A stretch of DNA of 64,000 nt from Nitrospira japonica (GTDB lineage Bacteria > Nitrospirota > Thermodesulfovibrionia > UBA6902). The notes beneath the pieces were generated by a model. It did not search any database and was not told the origin of the DNA. It saw only the letters and a list, made by a program, of their open reading frames with translations. Where the stretch lies: the NCBI GenBank assembly GCA_020723105.1, contig DYJL01000010.1:1-64000 (forward strand), written 5' to 3'. Position numbers and translations under genes: made by a program. Shown here piece by piece: positions 1 through 7,573 of this stretch. How positions within the stretch are numbered: the stretch's first letter is position 1; every line of letters begins with the position of its first letter.

Positions 1-25
1 GTTTAGAGCAGCTTTATCACTTATG

Positions 26-457
26 TCACTGTCCAGTTTTTCCAGGCCAGCTCTCTTTTTTCAGATAAGATTTTTTCAGTTCAATACCCTTGATGCGGAT
101 CTGGAACTTTGGAGGGTTCTGGGCTTTTCTAATTTCTTTAAACGGGATTTGCTCCTGGGACTTCTTGAGCCCCTGATAGCGTATGAGAAGGTCCTCATCG
201 ATTTCGTTTAAGGCATACCGGCAGAAAAAATCCTTTACGTGATTTATATAGTTTCGCCTTAATTCATAGGCGTTCCTTTTCGACTTTGTTTTTTCCATAT
301 GGTCCAGATACTCCTCGGCTACAACATGAAAATATAAACGGTCCCCGGTATCAGTCAGGTCTGAGACATTAAACATCTTCAGTCTCAGCTTCGTTCTTAA
401 CTCTTCCTCAATCCTTTTTGCCTCGGTTTTTTTGTCGGCAGGAGATAACAGGTTGAT
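26..457 (-). pseudogene. Truncated tyrosine recombinase (integrase) fragment
   Basis: This is a remnant of a phage- or island-type tyrosine recombinase. It reads from the 3' end of tRNA-Pro toward the left edge. What remains is the end of an N-terminal arm-binding region (motif KKTEAKRIEEELRTKL) and a SAM-like core-binding domain (EYLDHMEKTKSKRNAYELRR). The catalytic domain with its R-H-R-Y residues is absent. The reading frame can be opened up to a codon at 505, but those first residues only translate the tRNA 3' half, so that start is not real. The text after RYQGLKKSQ looks unlike the family and may be frameshifted. Position directly downstream of a tRNA is typical of site-specific integration. 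The integrase identity is likely; whether more of it lies left of the window is unknown. Confidence 0.6.
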
Positions 458-472
458 TTTACGGGAGGATAT

Positions 473-549
473 TGGTCGGGGCGAGAGGATTCGAACCTCC
501 GGCATCCTGCTCCCAAAGCAGGCGCGCTACCGGGCTGCGCTACGCCCCG
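473..549 (-). tRNA. tRNA-Pro (anticodon TGG)
   Basis: The complement folds as a cloverleaf. The acceptor stem is CGGGGCG paired with CGCCCCG, the discriminator is A, and CCA is encoded at 475-473. The anticodon stem CCTGC/GCAGG encloses loop TTTGGGA, giving anticodon TGG. The T-arm contains GGTTCGAATCC. The 3' half abuts the integrase fragment, so this tRNA was probably an attachment site. Confidence 0.95.
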
Positions 550-601
550 TGGTTTTTAGAGTATAAGAATTCATGCCAAAAATCAATCTAACTAAAAGCA
601 G

Positions 602-2824
602 TTATATTCCTGTTACGCCTTTAATGTAGTCGTCTATTGCACGTGCCGCACGCTTGCCGGCGCCCATTGCGCTTATAACAGTAGCAGCGCCTGTGGTGAT
701 ATCGCCTCCGGCAAAAATGCCTTTTATATTTGTTTTGCCGTCTCTATCTGCCGTAATATAGCCTTCGCCCCAGAGGTTCAATCCATTAATTGAACGTACA
801 AGTATCGGATTTGACGTCTGGCCAATTGCCATTATTACCTGATCAATATCAACTGTAAATTCTTCCCCGGAACATTTGGGCTTCCTCCGTCCCGATTCAT
901 CAGGATCGCATAATACCATCTTGTCACACCTGAGCGCTGTTGCATACGCTTTGTCGTCGCCGACTATCTCTTTTGGATTTGAAAGGAAGAGAAACTCAAT
1001 CCCTTCTTCTTTTGCATTTTCGACTTCTTCATGTCGTGAGGGCAATTCATGCTCGGTCCTTCTGTAGACAATATAGACTTTCTCAGCGCCGAGCCTCAAA
1101 GCTGTTCTTGCAGAATCCATAGCAACGTTTCCGCCGCCGATAACGGCAACCCTCCGGGCCTTTTTGACAGGTGTATCATAAACAGGAAATTTATACGCTT
1201 TCATTAAATTTACCCTTGTCAGGAATTCAGAAGCGAAATATACGTTATTTAAATTCTCACCTGGTATGCCAAGATATTTCGGAGATACTGCACCCACTCC
1301 GATGAAAACCGCTTCGTATCCTTCTGCAAAAAGTTCATTAACAGTCTGAGTTCTTCCAATAACGTTATTGAGGATGATTTTTACTCCAAGATTTTTTACA
1401 AACTCGATTTCCCTATGGATGATTTTTTTCGGCAGCCTGAATTCAGGAATGCCGTAGGTAAGCACTCCCCCGGCTTCATGGAGCGCCTCAAAAACTGTAA
1501 TATCATACCCAAGCTTTGCAAGGTCTGCTGCGACTGTCAGTCCGGCCGGGCCCGAACCAATAACAGCGACTCTGTGACCGTTTGGAGCGGGTATCTCAGG
1601 GAGTTCCGTTTGTCCGAATGACACCTCATGATCTGCAACAAAGCGTTCAAGAGCGCCTATTGATACAGGGCGTTTTTTTTTCCCAAGGATGCAATGGCCC
1701 TGGCACTGGGTTTCCTGCGGGCATACCCTTCCGCATATGGCGGGAAGCATGTTGAATTCCCGGATCTTCTTTAGTCCGCCGAGATAATCCTTTTCTTTTA
1801 TAAAAGAGATGAATTTGGGGATATTAATCTCAACAGGACACCCTGCAACGCAGTGCGGTTTTTTGCACTGAAGGCAGCGCGCAGCCTCTTTGACAGCCTG
1901 TCTTTCTGTCAGCCCAAGTGAAACTTCTTTGAAGTCGTTTTTTCTCTTTTCCGGATTTCTGAATCTCACTTGACCCCTTGACCCCTCAGCCTCTTTACGT
2001 TTCGTTTTTCTCAAAAATAAATGATACGCCTGTTCTTCTTCTTTTTTATAAAAATTTAGCCGGTTTTCGAGCTCCTGAAAATTTACTTCATGACCGTCAA
2101 ACTCAGGCCCGTCAATACAGGCAAATCGGGTTTTCCCTTCGATAGTTACCCTGCAGGCGCCGCACATGCCTGTGCCTTCGACCATGATGGGGTTGAGACT
2201 GACGATGGTTTTTACCCCGTAAGGTTTTGTCAGTTCTGAGACAGCTTTCATCATTCTGATCGGGCCGACGGCAATAACTATCTCAACAGGGTCCCTTTCG
2301 ATTGTTTCTTTAAGCGCTTCGGTAACCAGGCCTTTCCTGCCTGAACTTCCATCATCTGTTGTTATTACCAGTTCGTCGGAATGTTCCCTGAATTTATCTT
2401 CCCATACCAGTAATTCCCTGGTACGGGCTCCGAGAATTACTGTAATTCTATTGTCTGCATCCCTGAGAGCCTTCAAAATTGGATAGAGCGTGGCAGTTCC
2501 TATTCCTCCGCCTACAAGAACGCAGTGTCCATATTTCATTATCGGTGTCGGATGTCCGAGAGGGCCGACAATATCCTTTATGGAATCTCCCGGTTTCAGC
2601 AGCCCTAATTCATTTGTTGTCTTGCCGACTTTCTGATAAAGCAGGGTGATGGCGCCGTTATTGTTATCTGAATCTGCAATAGTAAGGGGAATCCTTTCTC
2701 CCTTTTCATGAAGCCTGAGGACGACAAAATTTCCGGCCTTTGCGTGTCTGGCGATAGATGGCGCATCAATCACCATCTCATCAACCATTGGTGCCAGCGA
2801 TTTTTTATGTAAGATTTTAAACAT
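602..2824 (-). CDS. Fused NfnA-NfnB (SudB-SudA) ferredoxin:NADP oxidoreductase
   Basis: One 740-residue protein joins what are normally two adjacent genes. Residues 1-250 are the NfnA/SudB half: a flavodoxin-reductase-like FAD domain, an NAD-binding domain (VLVGGGIGTATLYP near 103) and a C-terminal [2Fe-2S] motif (EGTGMCGACRV with C221 and C224, then FACIDGPEFDG). Residues 300-740 are the NfnB/SudA (GltD-like) half: two [4Fe-4S] Cys clusters (CLQCKKPHCVAGCP at 317-330 and CGRVCPQETQCQGHC), an FAD Rossmann motif GSGPAGL near 423, and a second dinucleotide site (VAVIGGGNVAMDSA). The family transfers electrons between NADH, NADPH and ferredoxin, in some members by flavin bifurcation, or acts as sulfide dehydrogenase. 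Residues about 266-296 form a charged linker encoded by a TTGACCCC tandem repeat (see findings). It is last in a leftward run with comF, apgM, argF and argD. Confidence 0.88.
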   Translation of the reverse strand: MFKILHKKSLAPMVDEMVIDAPSIARHAKAGNFVVLRLHEKGERIPLTIADSDNNNGAITLLYQKVGKTTNELGLLKPGDSIKDIVGPLGHPTPIMKYGHCVLVGGGIGTATLYPILKALRDADNRITVILGARTRELLVWEDKFREHSDELVITTDDGSSGRKGLVTEALKETIERDPVEIVIAVGPIRMMKAVSELTKPYGVKTIVSLNPIMVEGTGMCGACRVTIEGKTRFACIDGPEFDGHEVNFQELENRLNFYKKEEEQAYHLFLRKTKRKEAEGSRGQVRFRNPEKRKNDFKEVSLGLTERQAVKEAARCLQCKKPHCVAGCPVEINIPKFISFIKEKDYLGGLKKIREFNMLPAICGRVCPQETQCQGHCILGKKKRPVSIGALERFVADHEVSFGQTELPEIPAPNGHRVAVIGSGPAGLTVAADLAKLGYDITVFEALHEAGGVLTYGIPEFRLPKKIIHREIEFVKNLGVKIILNNVIGRTQTVNELFAEGYEAVFIGVGAVSPKYLGIPGENLNNVYFASEFLTRVNLMKAYKFPVYDTPVKKARRVAVIGGGNVAMDSARTALRLGAEKVYIVYRRTEHELPSRHEEVENAKEEGIEFLFLSNPKEIVGDDKAYATALRCDKMVLCDPDESGRRKPKCSGEEFTVDIDQVIMAIGQTSNPILVRSINGLNLWGEGYITADRDGKTNIKGIFAGGDITTGAATVISAMGAGKRAARAIDDYIKGVTGI
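1970..1993. repeat. Tandem 8-mer TTGACCCC inside the nfnA-nfnB junction
   Basis: Two head-to-tail copies of TTGACCCC run into TCAGCC. On the coding strand they read as part of the linker EGSRGQVRFRNP between the two Nfn halves. It resembles the GACCCCT array at 61560-61589. Confidence 0.7.
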
Positions 2825-2833
2825 GGTTATTTG

Positions 2834-3532
2834 TTATTCCATCATTCCATGCGCAAGCGTGATGACATAGATATTTTCAACGCCCGCCTTTTTTAAAACG
2901 CCGGAGCATTCCCGGACGGTCGCTCCTGTTGTTGCTACATCGTCTATAAGGATAATATTCTTTCTTTCTATCATTTCTGACCGTCTGATCTCAAAGGCCT
3001 TTTTAATGTTTTCCCTCCGGTTCCGGGAACTAAGCCCTACCTGCGGCGCTGTATCCCTGATTTTAACGAGACAGTTAAGCAACACTTCGATCCCCAGGCT
3101 TTTTGCCAGATATTTTGCAATAAGGGCGGACTGGTTAAACTCTCTCTGTCTCAGGCGCTTTTCATGAAGCGGGACCGGGATAACGGCATCAACCCGCGGT
3201 ATTTCAATGCGAAATATTATATCAGATAGCGGTTTTGAAAGTCTTTTGATTCCGTAAAATTTCAGCAGACTGATTGCCTTCTTCAAAACACCTTCATAAA
3301 GTCCGAAACTCCTTGCATATAAAAATGCTGGTTCATCCTCCAGGCATTCCCCGCATGTTGTTGAGACATCAGAGACAAGCGGCTTCCCGCATCTCTGACA
3401 CATGGGCCCTTTATAAGGAGAAAGTGTTTGCCAGCAGTCACTGCATATAGGCGCAGTTTTATGATCTTTCGCAGGCTTTTGACACACAGGGCAGGTTTCG
3501 GGAAAGAGGGTATTCAGTAAGTTGTTGAGCAA
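2834..3532 (-). CDS. comF: ComF family phosphoribosyltransferase-like protein
   Basis: This 232-residue protein has the ComF layout. An N-terminal double zinc ribbon (CPVCQKPA, CSDCW, CQRCGKPL, CGEC, within the first 65 residues) is followed by a type I phosphoribosyltransferase fold with the PRPP-binding motif IILIDDVATTGAT near residue 197. ComF proteins support DNA uptake in naturally competent bacteria, but homologues are widespread and the enzymatic substrate is not established. It lies 9 bp upstream of nfnAB and 6 bp downstream of apgM, so it is probably co-transcribed with them. The fold assignment is secure; the cellular role is uncertain. Confidence 0.85.
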   Translation of the reverse strand: MLNNLLNTLFPETCPVCQKPAKDHKTAPICSDCWQTLSPYKGPMCQRCGKPLVSDVSTTCGECLEDEPAFLYARSFGLYEGVLKKAISLLKFYGIKRLSKPLSDIIFRIEIPRVDAVIPVPLHEKRLRQREFNQSALIAKYLAKSLGIEVLLNCLVKIRDTAPQVGLSSRNRRENIKKAFEIRRSEMIERKNIILIDDVATTGATVRECSGVLKKAGVENIYVITLAHGMME

Positions 3533-3538
3533 CGCTTT

Positions 3539-4756
3539 CTACGCCCCGAATTTTTTGAGCCTTCCTGCATGGGCGAGCGCCAGCGGCATGATATTCAATG
3601 CAGGTAAGATGCTGAGTTCGCCTTTTATGCATTCCCTTTCTGAGAAAGCATTGCAGATGCCTCCAAGGACATAGGAAGAATTTATCAGCACCGGCACAGG
3701 ATGCCAGCTATGGCCTTTCATTAATGCAGGGGTTGAATGGTCACCGGTTATGACGAGGACATTTGGCTTTAACAGAAGTATCTGCGGCAGGAGTTTGTCA
3801 AACTCTTCTATCCTTGCAGCTTTACCATCAAAACTGCCGTCCTCTCCGTAGGAATCAACTTTTTTCACGTGTACGAAGAAAAAGTCATACTCGTCATATT
3901 TCTGTTTCAGGAAATTGATCTCGTCTTCGACACTTCCCTCAAGGGCGGGGGTGTCCATTCCGACAAGGCGCGCAAGCCCTCTGTACATGGGGTATGTGGC
4001 AATCGCAAGCGCCTTTAGCCCGAACGCTTCATCGAAATCTGGAATATGCGGCATGTTGGAAAATCCCCTTGTAAGTATGAAGTTGGCCTTCTCTTCATTC
4101 TTCAGTATATCGTGCACCAGGTTAATCAATTTGCCTGCAATATTTGCGACTCTCTCAGCGTTCTTTGAAAGCGGCACCGGCGTTAAAGGGGCTTTTCCTT
4201 CTTTTTGCGGATCTGTGTCATTTATCATTGCAGCATCATGTTTAAGCGCATCAGGGAATCTCATCAGGACGGCAAATCTGTGTTCCATGCCGGGTGCAAA
4301 TATAAGCTCTACATCGTCAATCTTTTTTATTTCATTTTGCAGTCTCTCGGTGAGTTTTTTACTTTGCCCGGTGGGTATCCTCTGGGCCCTTCGGTCCGTG
4401 ATAACTCCATCTTTGATTGTAGCGTAATTACATCTGACCGCAACGTCCGTTTCTCTTACTTCCATTCCAAGTCCGAGCGCTTCGAGAATTCCCCTGCCGA
4501 TCTGACAATCAATCGGGTTATATCCGAATATGCCAAGATGGCCAGGCCCGCTACCCGGTGTAATGCCATGGGCCACTGGAATATGCAGTCCGCAGGCGGA
4601 TTCCCTTGCCAACGCATCAAGGTTAGGGGTGTTTGCGCTTTCAAGTTCAGTCTTTCCTGAAGCATTTGGCAGTCCTCCAACTCCATCGAGGACAACCATC
4701 ACAATCTTCGTATCGTTTTTTTGAATAAGCGGTTTGATTAATTCTTGCATGTTCAT
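3539..4756 (-). CDS. apgM: 2,3-bisphosphoglycerate-independent phosphoglycerate mutase, archaeal type
   Basis: It interconverts 3- and 2-phosphoglycerate. The N-terminus carries the alkaline-phosphatase-superfamily metal motif (VVLDGVGGLPN), followed by ANTPNLDALA and GPGHLGIFGYNP; the C-terminal metal site is VITGDHSTP with downstream His residues (GHSWHPVPV). At about 405 residues it matches the ApgM family rather than the roughly 510-residue bacterial GpmI. I place the start at 4756: GGAG lies 6 bases before this ATG, whereas the in-frame ATG at 4768 would contain that ribosome site. It may complete lower glycolysis or gluconeogenesis with gap and pgk encoded at 38.5-40.7 kb. Confidence 0.9.
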   Translation of the reverse strand: MNMQELIKPLIQKNDTKIVMVVLDGVGGLPNASGKTELESANTPNLDALARESACGLHIPVAHGITPGSGPGHLGIFGYNPIDCQIGRGILEALGLGMEVRETDVAVRCNYATIKDGVITDRRAQRIPTGQSKKLTERLQNEIKKIDDVELIFAPGMEHRFAVLMRFPDALKHDAAMINDTDPQKEGKAPLTPVPLSKNAERVANIAGKLINLVHDILKNEEKANFILTRGFSNMPHIPDFDEAFGLKALAIATYPMYRGLARLVGMDTPALEGSVEDEINFLKQKYDEYDFFFVHVKKVDSYGEDGSFDGKAARIEEFDKLLPQILLLKPNVLVITGDHSTPALMKGHSWHPVPVLINSSYVLGGICNAFSERECIKGELSILPALNIMPLALAHAGRLKKFGA

Positions 4757-4770
4757 GATGAACTCCATTT

Positions 4771-4796
4771 AGTTGTTAGTCTAAAAACTAACAACT
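4771..4796. repeat. 10-bp inverted repeat between argF and apgM
   Basis: AGTTGTTAGT and ACTAACAACT are perfect complements around a 6-base loop, followed by GATAACTAAAAACTG, which repeats the same theme. It could stall transcription inside the leftward operon, or be another member of the short repeat population scattered through this window. Confidence 0.6.
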
Positions 4797-4814
4797 GATA
4801 ACTAAAAACTGTTT

Positions 4815-5717
4815 TTATTTCACCAGCGCCTCAAGCAGCGCCTTTTGTGTGTGCAGCCTGTTTTCAGCCTGATCAATTACTACACTCTGCGGAGAGTCTA
4901 TGACTTCGTCGGTTATTTCCTCTCCTCTGTGTGCAGGGAGGCAGTGCATTACAATTGCATCAGGCTTTGCAAGCGATAGTAATCTTTTGTTTATCTGATA
5001 CCCCTCAAATTTCTTTTTCTTTCTCTCGATCTCTTTCTCCTGTCCCATGCTGATCCATACATCTGTATAAAGTACATCCGCGTCTTTTACAGCTTCAGCA
5101 GGATTCGCCACAACTTTTATCCTGGCGCCTCTGGAGCGGGCATTTTCGTAGATCGTCTTGTCAGGCTCATATCCGTGAGGGCATGCAAGGACGAGGTCTA
5201 TTCCCGTTAACTGTGCAGCCTCTATCAGTGAGTTTGCAACGTTATTGCCGTCTCCTATATATACTATGCGTATATCTTTGAGCCGCCCCTTTTTTTCCTG
5301 AATCGTTAAAACATCTGCAAGCGCCTGACAGGGATGGTGCAGGTCTGTAAGGCCGTTGATTATGGGAATTGAAGAATTCTGTGCAAGGGTTATAATGGTG
5401 TCGTGCTCATAAGTCCTTATTACAATAGCGTGTAAAAATCTTGAAAGCACTCTCGCAGTATCTTCAATGGTCTCTCCTCTTCCGAGCTGCAGGTCATTTG
5501 TGTTTATGTATATGGCCTGCGCTCCGAGCTGATATATGCCTGTCTGAAAAGAGATTCTGGTCCTGGTTGATGTCTTGTTAAACAACAGTCCGATACTTTT
5601 TCCTATCAAGGGGCAGGCTGAAAGGTCTTTCCCGATTTTTAATTCGGAGGCGCGGTTAATAAGGGCCTGCAGTTCTTCTGCTGTTACATCTAATAATGTA
5701 AGAAAATCTTTTTTCAT
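4815..5717 (-). CDS. argF: Ornithine carbamoyltransferase
   Basis: It transfers carbamoyl from carbamoyl phosphate to ornithine, making citrulline in arginine synthesis. The 300-residue protein has the carbamoyl-phosphate motif STRTRISF near residue 50, HHPCQALADVLTI near 128, and the ornithine-binding loop HCLPAHRGEEI near 260. Length and motifs are standard. It follows argD by 26 bp in the same direction, so two arginine steps are clustered. No ArgR box was recognised upstream of argD. Confidence 0.95.
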   Translation of the reverse strand: MKKDFLTLLDVTAEELQALINRASELKIGKDLSACPLIGKSIGLLFNKTSTRTRISFQTGIYQLGAQAIYINTNDLQLGRGETIEDTARVLSRFLHAIVIRTYEHDTIITLAQNSSIPIINGLTDLHHPCQALADVLTIQEKKGRLKDIRIVYIGDGNNVANSLIEAAQLTGIDLVLACPHGYEPDKTIYENARSRGARIKVVANPAEAVKDADVLYTDVWISMGQEKEIERKKKKFEGYQINKRLLSLAKPDAIVMHCLPAHRGEEITDEVIDSPQSVVIDQAENRLHTQKALLEALVK

Positions 5718-5743
5718 ATTCTTGATCCCCCAGAAACTTACGA

Positions 5744-6934
5744 TTATCTCCCGAAAATATCTTCAAGCGTGTCAATCAGATGCTCGATCTCTTTTTCTGT
5801 AACGATAAGAGGAGGAGTGAAGCGGAGCACATTGCCACTTGTGCAATTAATAAGAATACCCCTCCCGGCACAGGATTCAACTATCGGCTCGCCGGCCTTT
5901 GTCAGTTCTATGCCGAGTAACAGTCCCAAACCTCTGACGTCGGCAATGTAAGAAGGGAAGTCTTTTTTTAATTTTTCAAGGCTGTCTTTAAAGTACTTTC
6001 CAATGCGGCGGCAATGATCCAGCAGAAAGCCGTCTTCAAGCAAAGTCTCAAGCGTCGCCAGTGAAGCTGCGCATCCAAGCGGGTTCCCACCGAATGTGGA
6101 TGCATGCGTGCCAGGCTGAAATACTGCTGCTACGGTGTCTTTTGCAAGGAGAGCGCCAATAGGGAAACCTCCGGCCAGACCCTTTGCAAGTGTCATTATG
6201 TCTGGTTCTATGTTGAAATGTTCGTAGGCAAATAATCTTCCTGTGCGTCCCATACCGGTCTGAATTTCATCAAGAATCAGCAGTGATTTATTATCATCAC
6301 ATAGCTTGCGCACCTGTATTAAATAGTCTGCTGAGGGGATTCTTATACCGCCTTCACCCTGTATTGGTTCCAGCAGAATGGCACATGTTCTGTCAGTTAT
6401 GGCATTTTTGAGCGCATCAATGTCATTGAACGGTACATATTTAAATCCCGGCACCAAAGGCTCAAAGCCTTTCTGGAATTTTTCCTGCCCCGTGGCAGTG
6501 AGCGCTGCAAGGGTTCTGCCGTGAAATGAACCGTAAGCAGTTATGATCTCGTATTTGCTGGATGTGAAGTGGTCCTTTGAATATTTCCTTGCAAGTTTAA
6601 TAGCCCCTTCAACGGCCTCTGCTCCTGAATTGCAGAAGAAGGCCTTGTCTGCAAAAGAATTCTCCACCAGCAGTTTTGCAAGTTTAATCTGCGGTTCAAT
6701 ATGGTACAGGTTTGAAACATGAATGAGCCTCTGCACCTGCTTTTGCAGCGCTATTACGACCTTGGGATGACAGTGTCCGAGACAATTGACAGCAATCCCG
6801 CCGACAAAATCGAGGTACTCTTTTCCGGTGGTATCCCACACCTTCATCCCCCTTCCTTTTCGCAGGACAATAGGGGCGCGGTTGTAGGTATTCATTAAAT
6901 ATTTTTTTGATTCATCAATCAGCTTTTTATCCAT
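5744..6934 (-). CDS. argD: Acetylornithine aminotransferase
   Basis: This PLP-dependent class III aminotransferase converts N-acetylglutamate semialdehyde to N-acetylornithine. Visible motifs are FVGGIAVNCLGHCHP near residue 43, FCNSGAEAVEGAIKLARK near 99, LLILDEIQTGMGRTG near 215, and the PLP lysine in LAKGLAGGFPIGA near 247. At 396 residues the length is normal. It is the first gene of the leftward argD-argF-apgM-comF-nfnAB run; the promoter must lie in the gap to its right. The family can also accept succinyl-diaminopimelate, so a dual role in lysine synthesis is possible. Confidence 0.93.
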   Translation of the reverse strand: MDKKLIDESKKYLMNTYNRAPIVLRKGRGMKVWDTTGKEYLDFVGGIAVNCLGHCHPKVVIALQKQVQRLIHVSNLYHIEPQIKLAKLLVENSFADKAFFCNSGAEAVEGAIKLARKYSKDHFTSSKYEIITAYGSFHGRTLAALTATGQEKFQKGFEPLVPGFKYVPFNDIDALKNAITDRTCAILLEPIQGEGGIRIPSADYLIQVRKLCDDNKSLLILDEIQTGMGRTGRLFAYEHFNIEPDIMTLAKGLAGGFPIGALLAKDTVAAVFQPGTHASTFGGNPLGCAASLATLETLLEDGFLLDHCRRIGKYFKDSLEKLKKDFPSYIADVRGLGLLLGIELTKAGEPIVESCAGRGILINCTSGNVLRFTPPLIVTEKEIEHLIDTLEDIFGR

Positions 6935-7000
6935 TGAAATATTTCAGCCTATATGGCAGCCTGTTTCAGAATTTCTATAAACGACATTTTTCTAAAGACC

Positions 7001-7080
7001 AGCTTAAGCCGTTTAAGCTGTTTAAACCGCTTAAACCGTTTTTTATCTACCCACTACACGCTACACCCTATTCCCTGTCT
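7001..7080. repeat. Inverted-repeat and purine/pyrimidine repeat tract in the argD/copZ gap
   Basis: The divergent gap 6935-7303 (369 bp) holds AGCTTAA with its complement TTAAGCT (7001-7019), and GTTTAAGC facing GCTTAAAC (7011-7036). A tract CCACTACACGCTACACCC follows at about 7051-7068. Its complement, GGGTGTAG..., matches the style of the tract at 45.7 kb. Outside this tract and the small ORF at 7181 I see no gene. Promoters for argD and copZ are expected here, but none stands out. Confidence 0.55.
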
Positions 7081-7180
7081 TTTTATCTGCAACTATAGGA
7101 ACAGGGTTCACCATGAATAATGTAAGTTACAAAATATAACATAAATCACAGGGGTTACAAAAGCAGCAATATTTTTTGTG

Positions 7181-7252
7181 ATGAAATATATGAATCTTAC
7201 GATTGTATTCCTGGTATTGTTTGTAATAGCATATTGGCAGTGGGGGATATGA
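7181..7252 (+). CDS. Possible 23-residue single-pass membrane peptide
   Basis: An ATG opens a 23-codon frame beginning MKYMNLTIVFLVLFVIAYW and ending WGI at a TGA stop. Nearly all of it is one hydrophobic span. It ends 51 bp before the copper chaperone start. No strong ribosome site precedes it, which weakens the call; a second ATG at codon 4 has the same problem. It could be a small membrane protein co-expressed with the chaperone, a leader peptide, or chance. Confidence 0.3.
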   Translation: MKYMNLTIVFLVLFVIAYWQWGI

Positions 7253-7303
7253 CAGTGACAAGGGGAAAGGGGGTAGGATTAATTTTATTGGAGGAGGTTT
7301 GTG

Positions 7304-7510
7304 ATGTCTGAGGTTACATTGGTTATAGAAGGGATGAGTTGCCAGCATTGTGTCAAGAGCGTGAAAAAGGCTGTTGACAGCATCAGGGGAGTCACGTCGT
7401 CTGATGTTGCATTGGGTTCTGCAAAGGTTGTGTTTGATGAATCAAAGACAAATAGAATTGAGATCTCAAAAGCTGTTCAGGATGCTGGATACAAAGTGAA
7501 GGCAGAATAG
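7304..7510 (+). CDS. Heavy-metal-associated (HMA) copper chaperone, CopZ-like
   Basis: This 68-residue protein is a complete HMA domain: VIEGMSCQHCVKSVKKA carries the CxxC metal site, followed by the usual beta-alpha-beta spacing (DVALGSAKVVF) and the C-terminal DAGYKVKAE. The family binds Cu(I), or other soft metals, and delivers it to P-type ATPases or regulators. A GTG at 7301 is in frame, but the ATG at 7304 sits 6 bases after GAGG of the strong GGAGGAGG ribosome site, so I choose the ATG. No copper ATPase is adjacent, so the partner is elsewhere. Confidence 0.9.
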   Translation: MSEVTLVIEGMSCQHCVKSVKKAVDSIRGVTSSDVALGSAKVVFDESKTNRIEISKAVQDAGYKVKAE

Positions 7511-7573
7511 GGCCTTCTGTTTAAGAAAACGTTATAATATCTTAATCGAAAAATCACAAAGGAGATTTGCCTC

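Noticed and set aside
458-505. Translation of the integrase fragment from an ATG at 505 ([11 protein letters not shown])
   Set aside because: These residues are simply the tRNA-Pro 3' half read as protein; this is a common false start.
3915-4427. 170-codon frame on the plus strand opposite apgM
   Set aside because: It is antisense to a well-conserved gene and has no family features or ribosome site.
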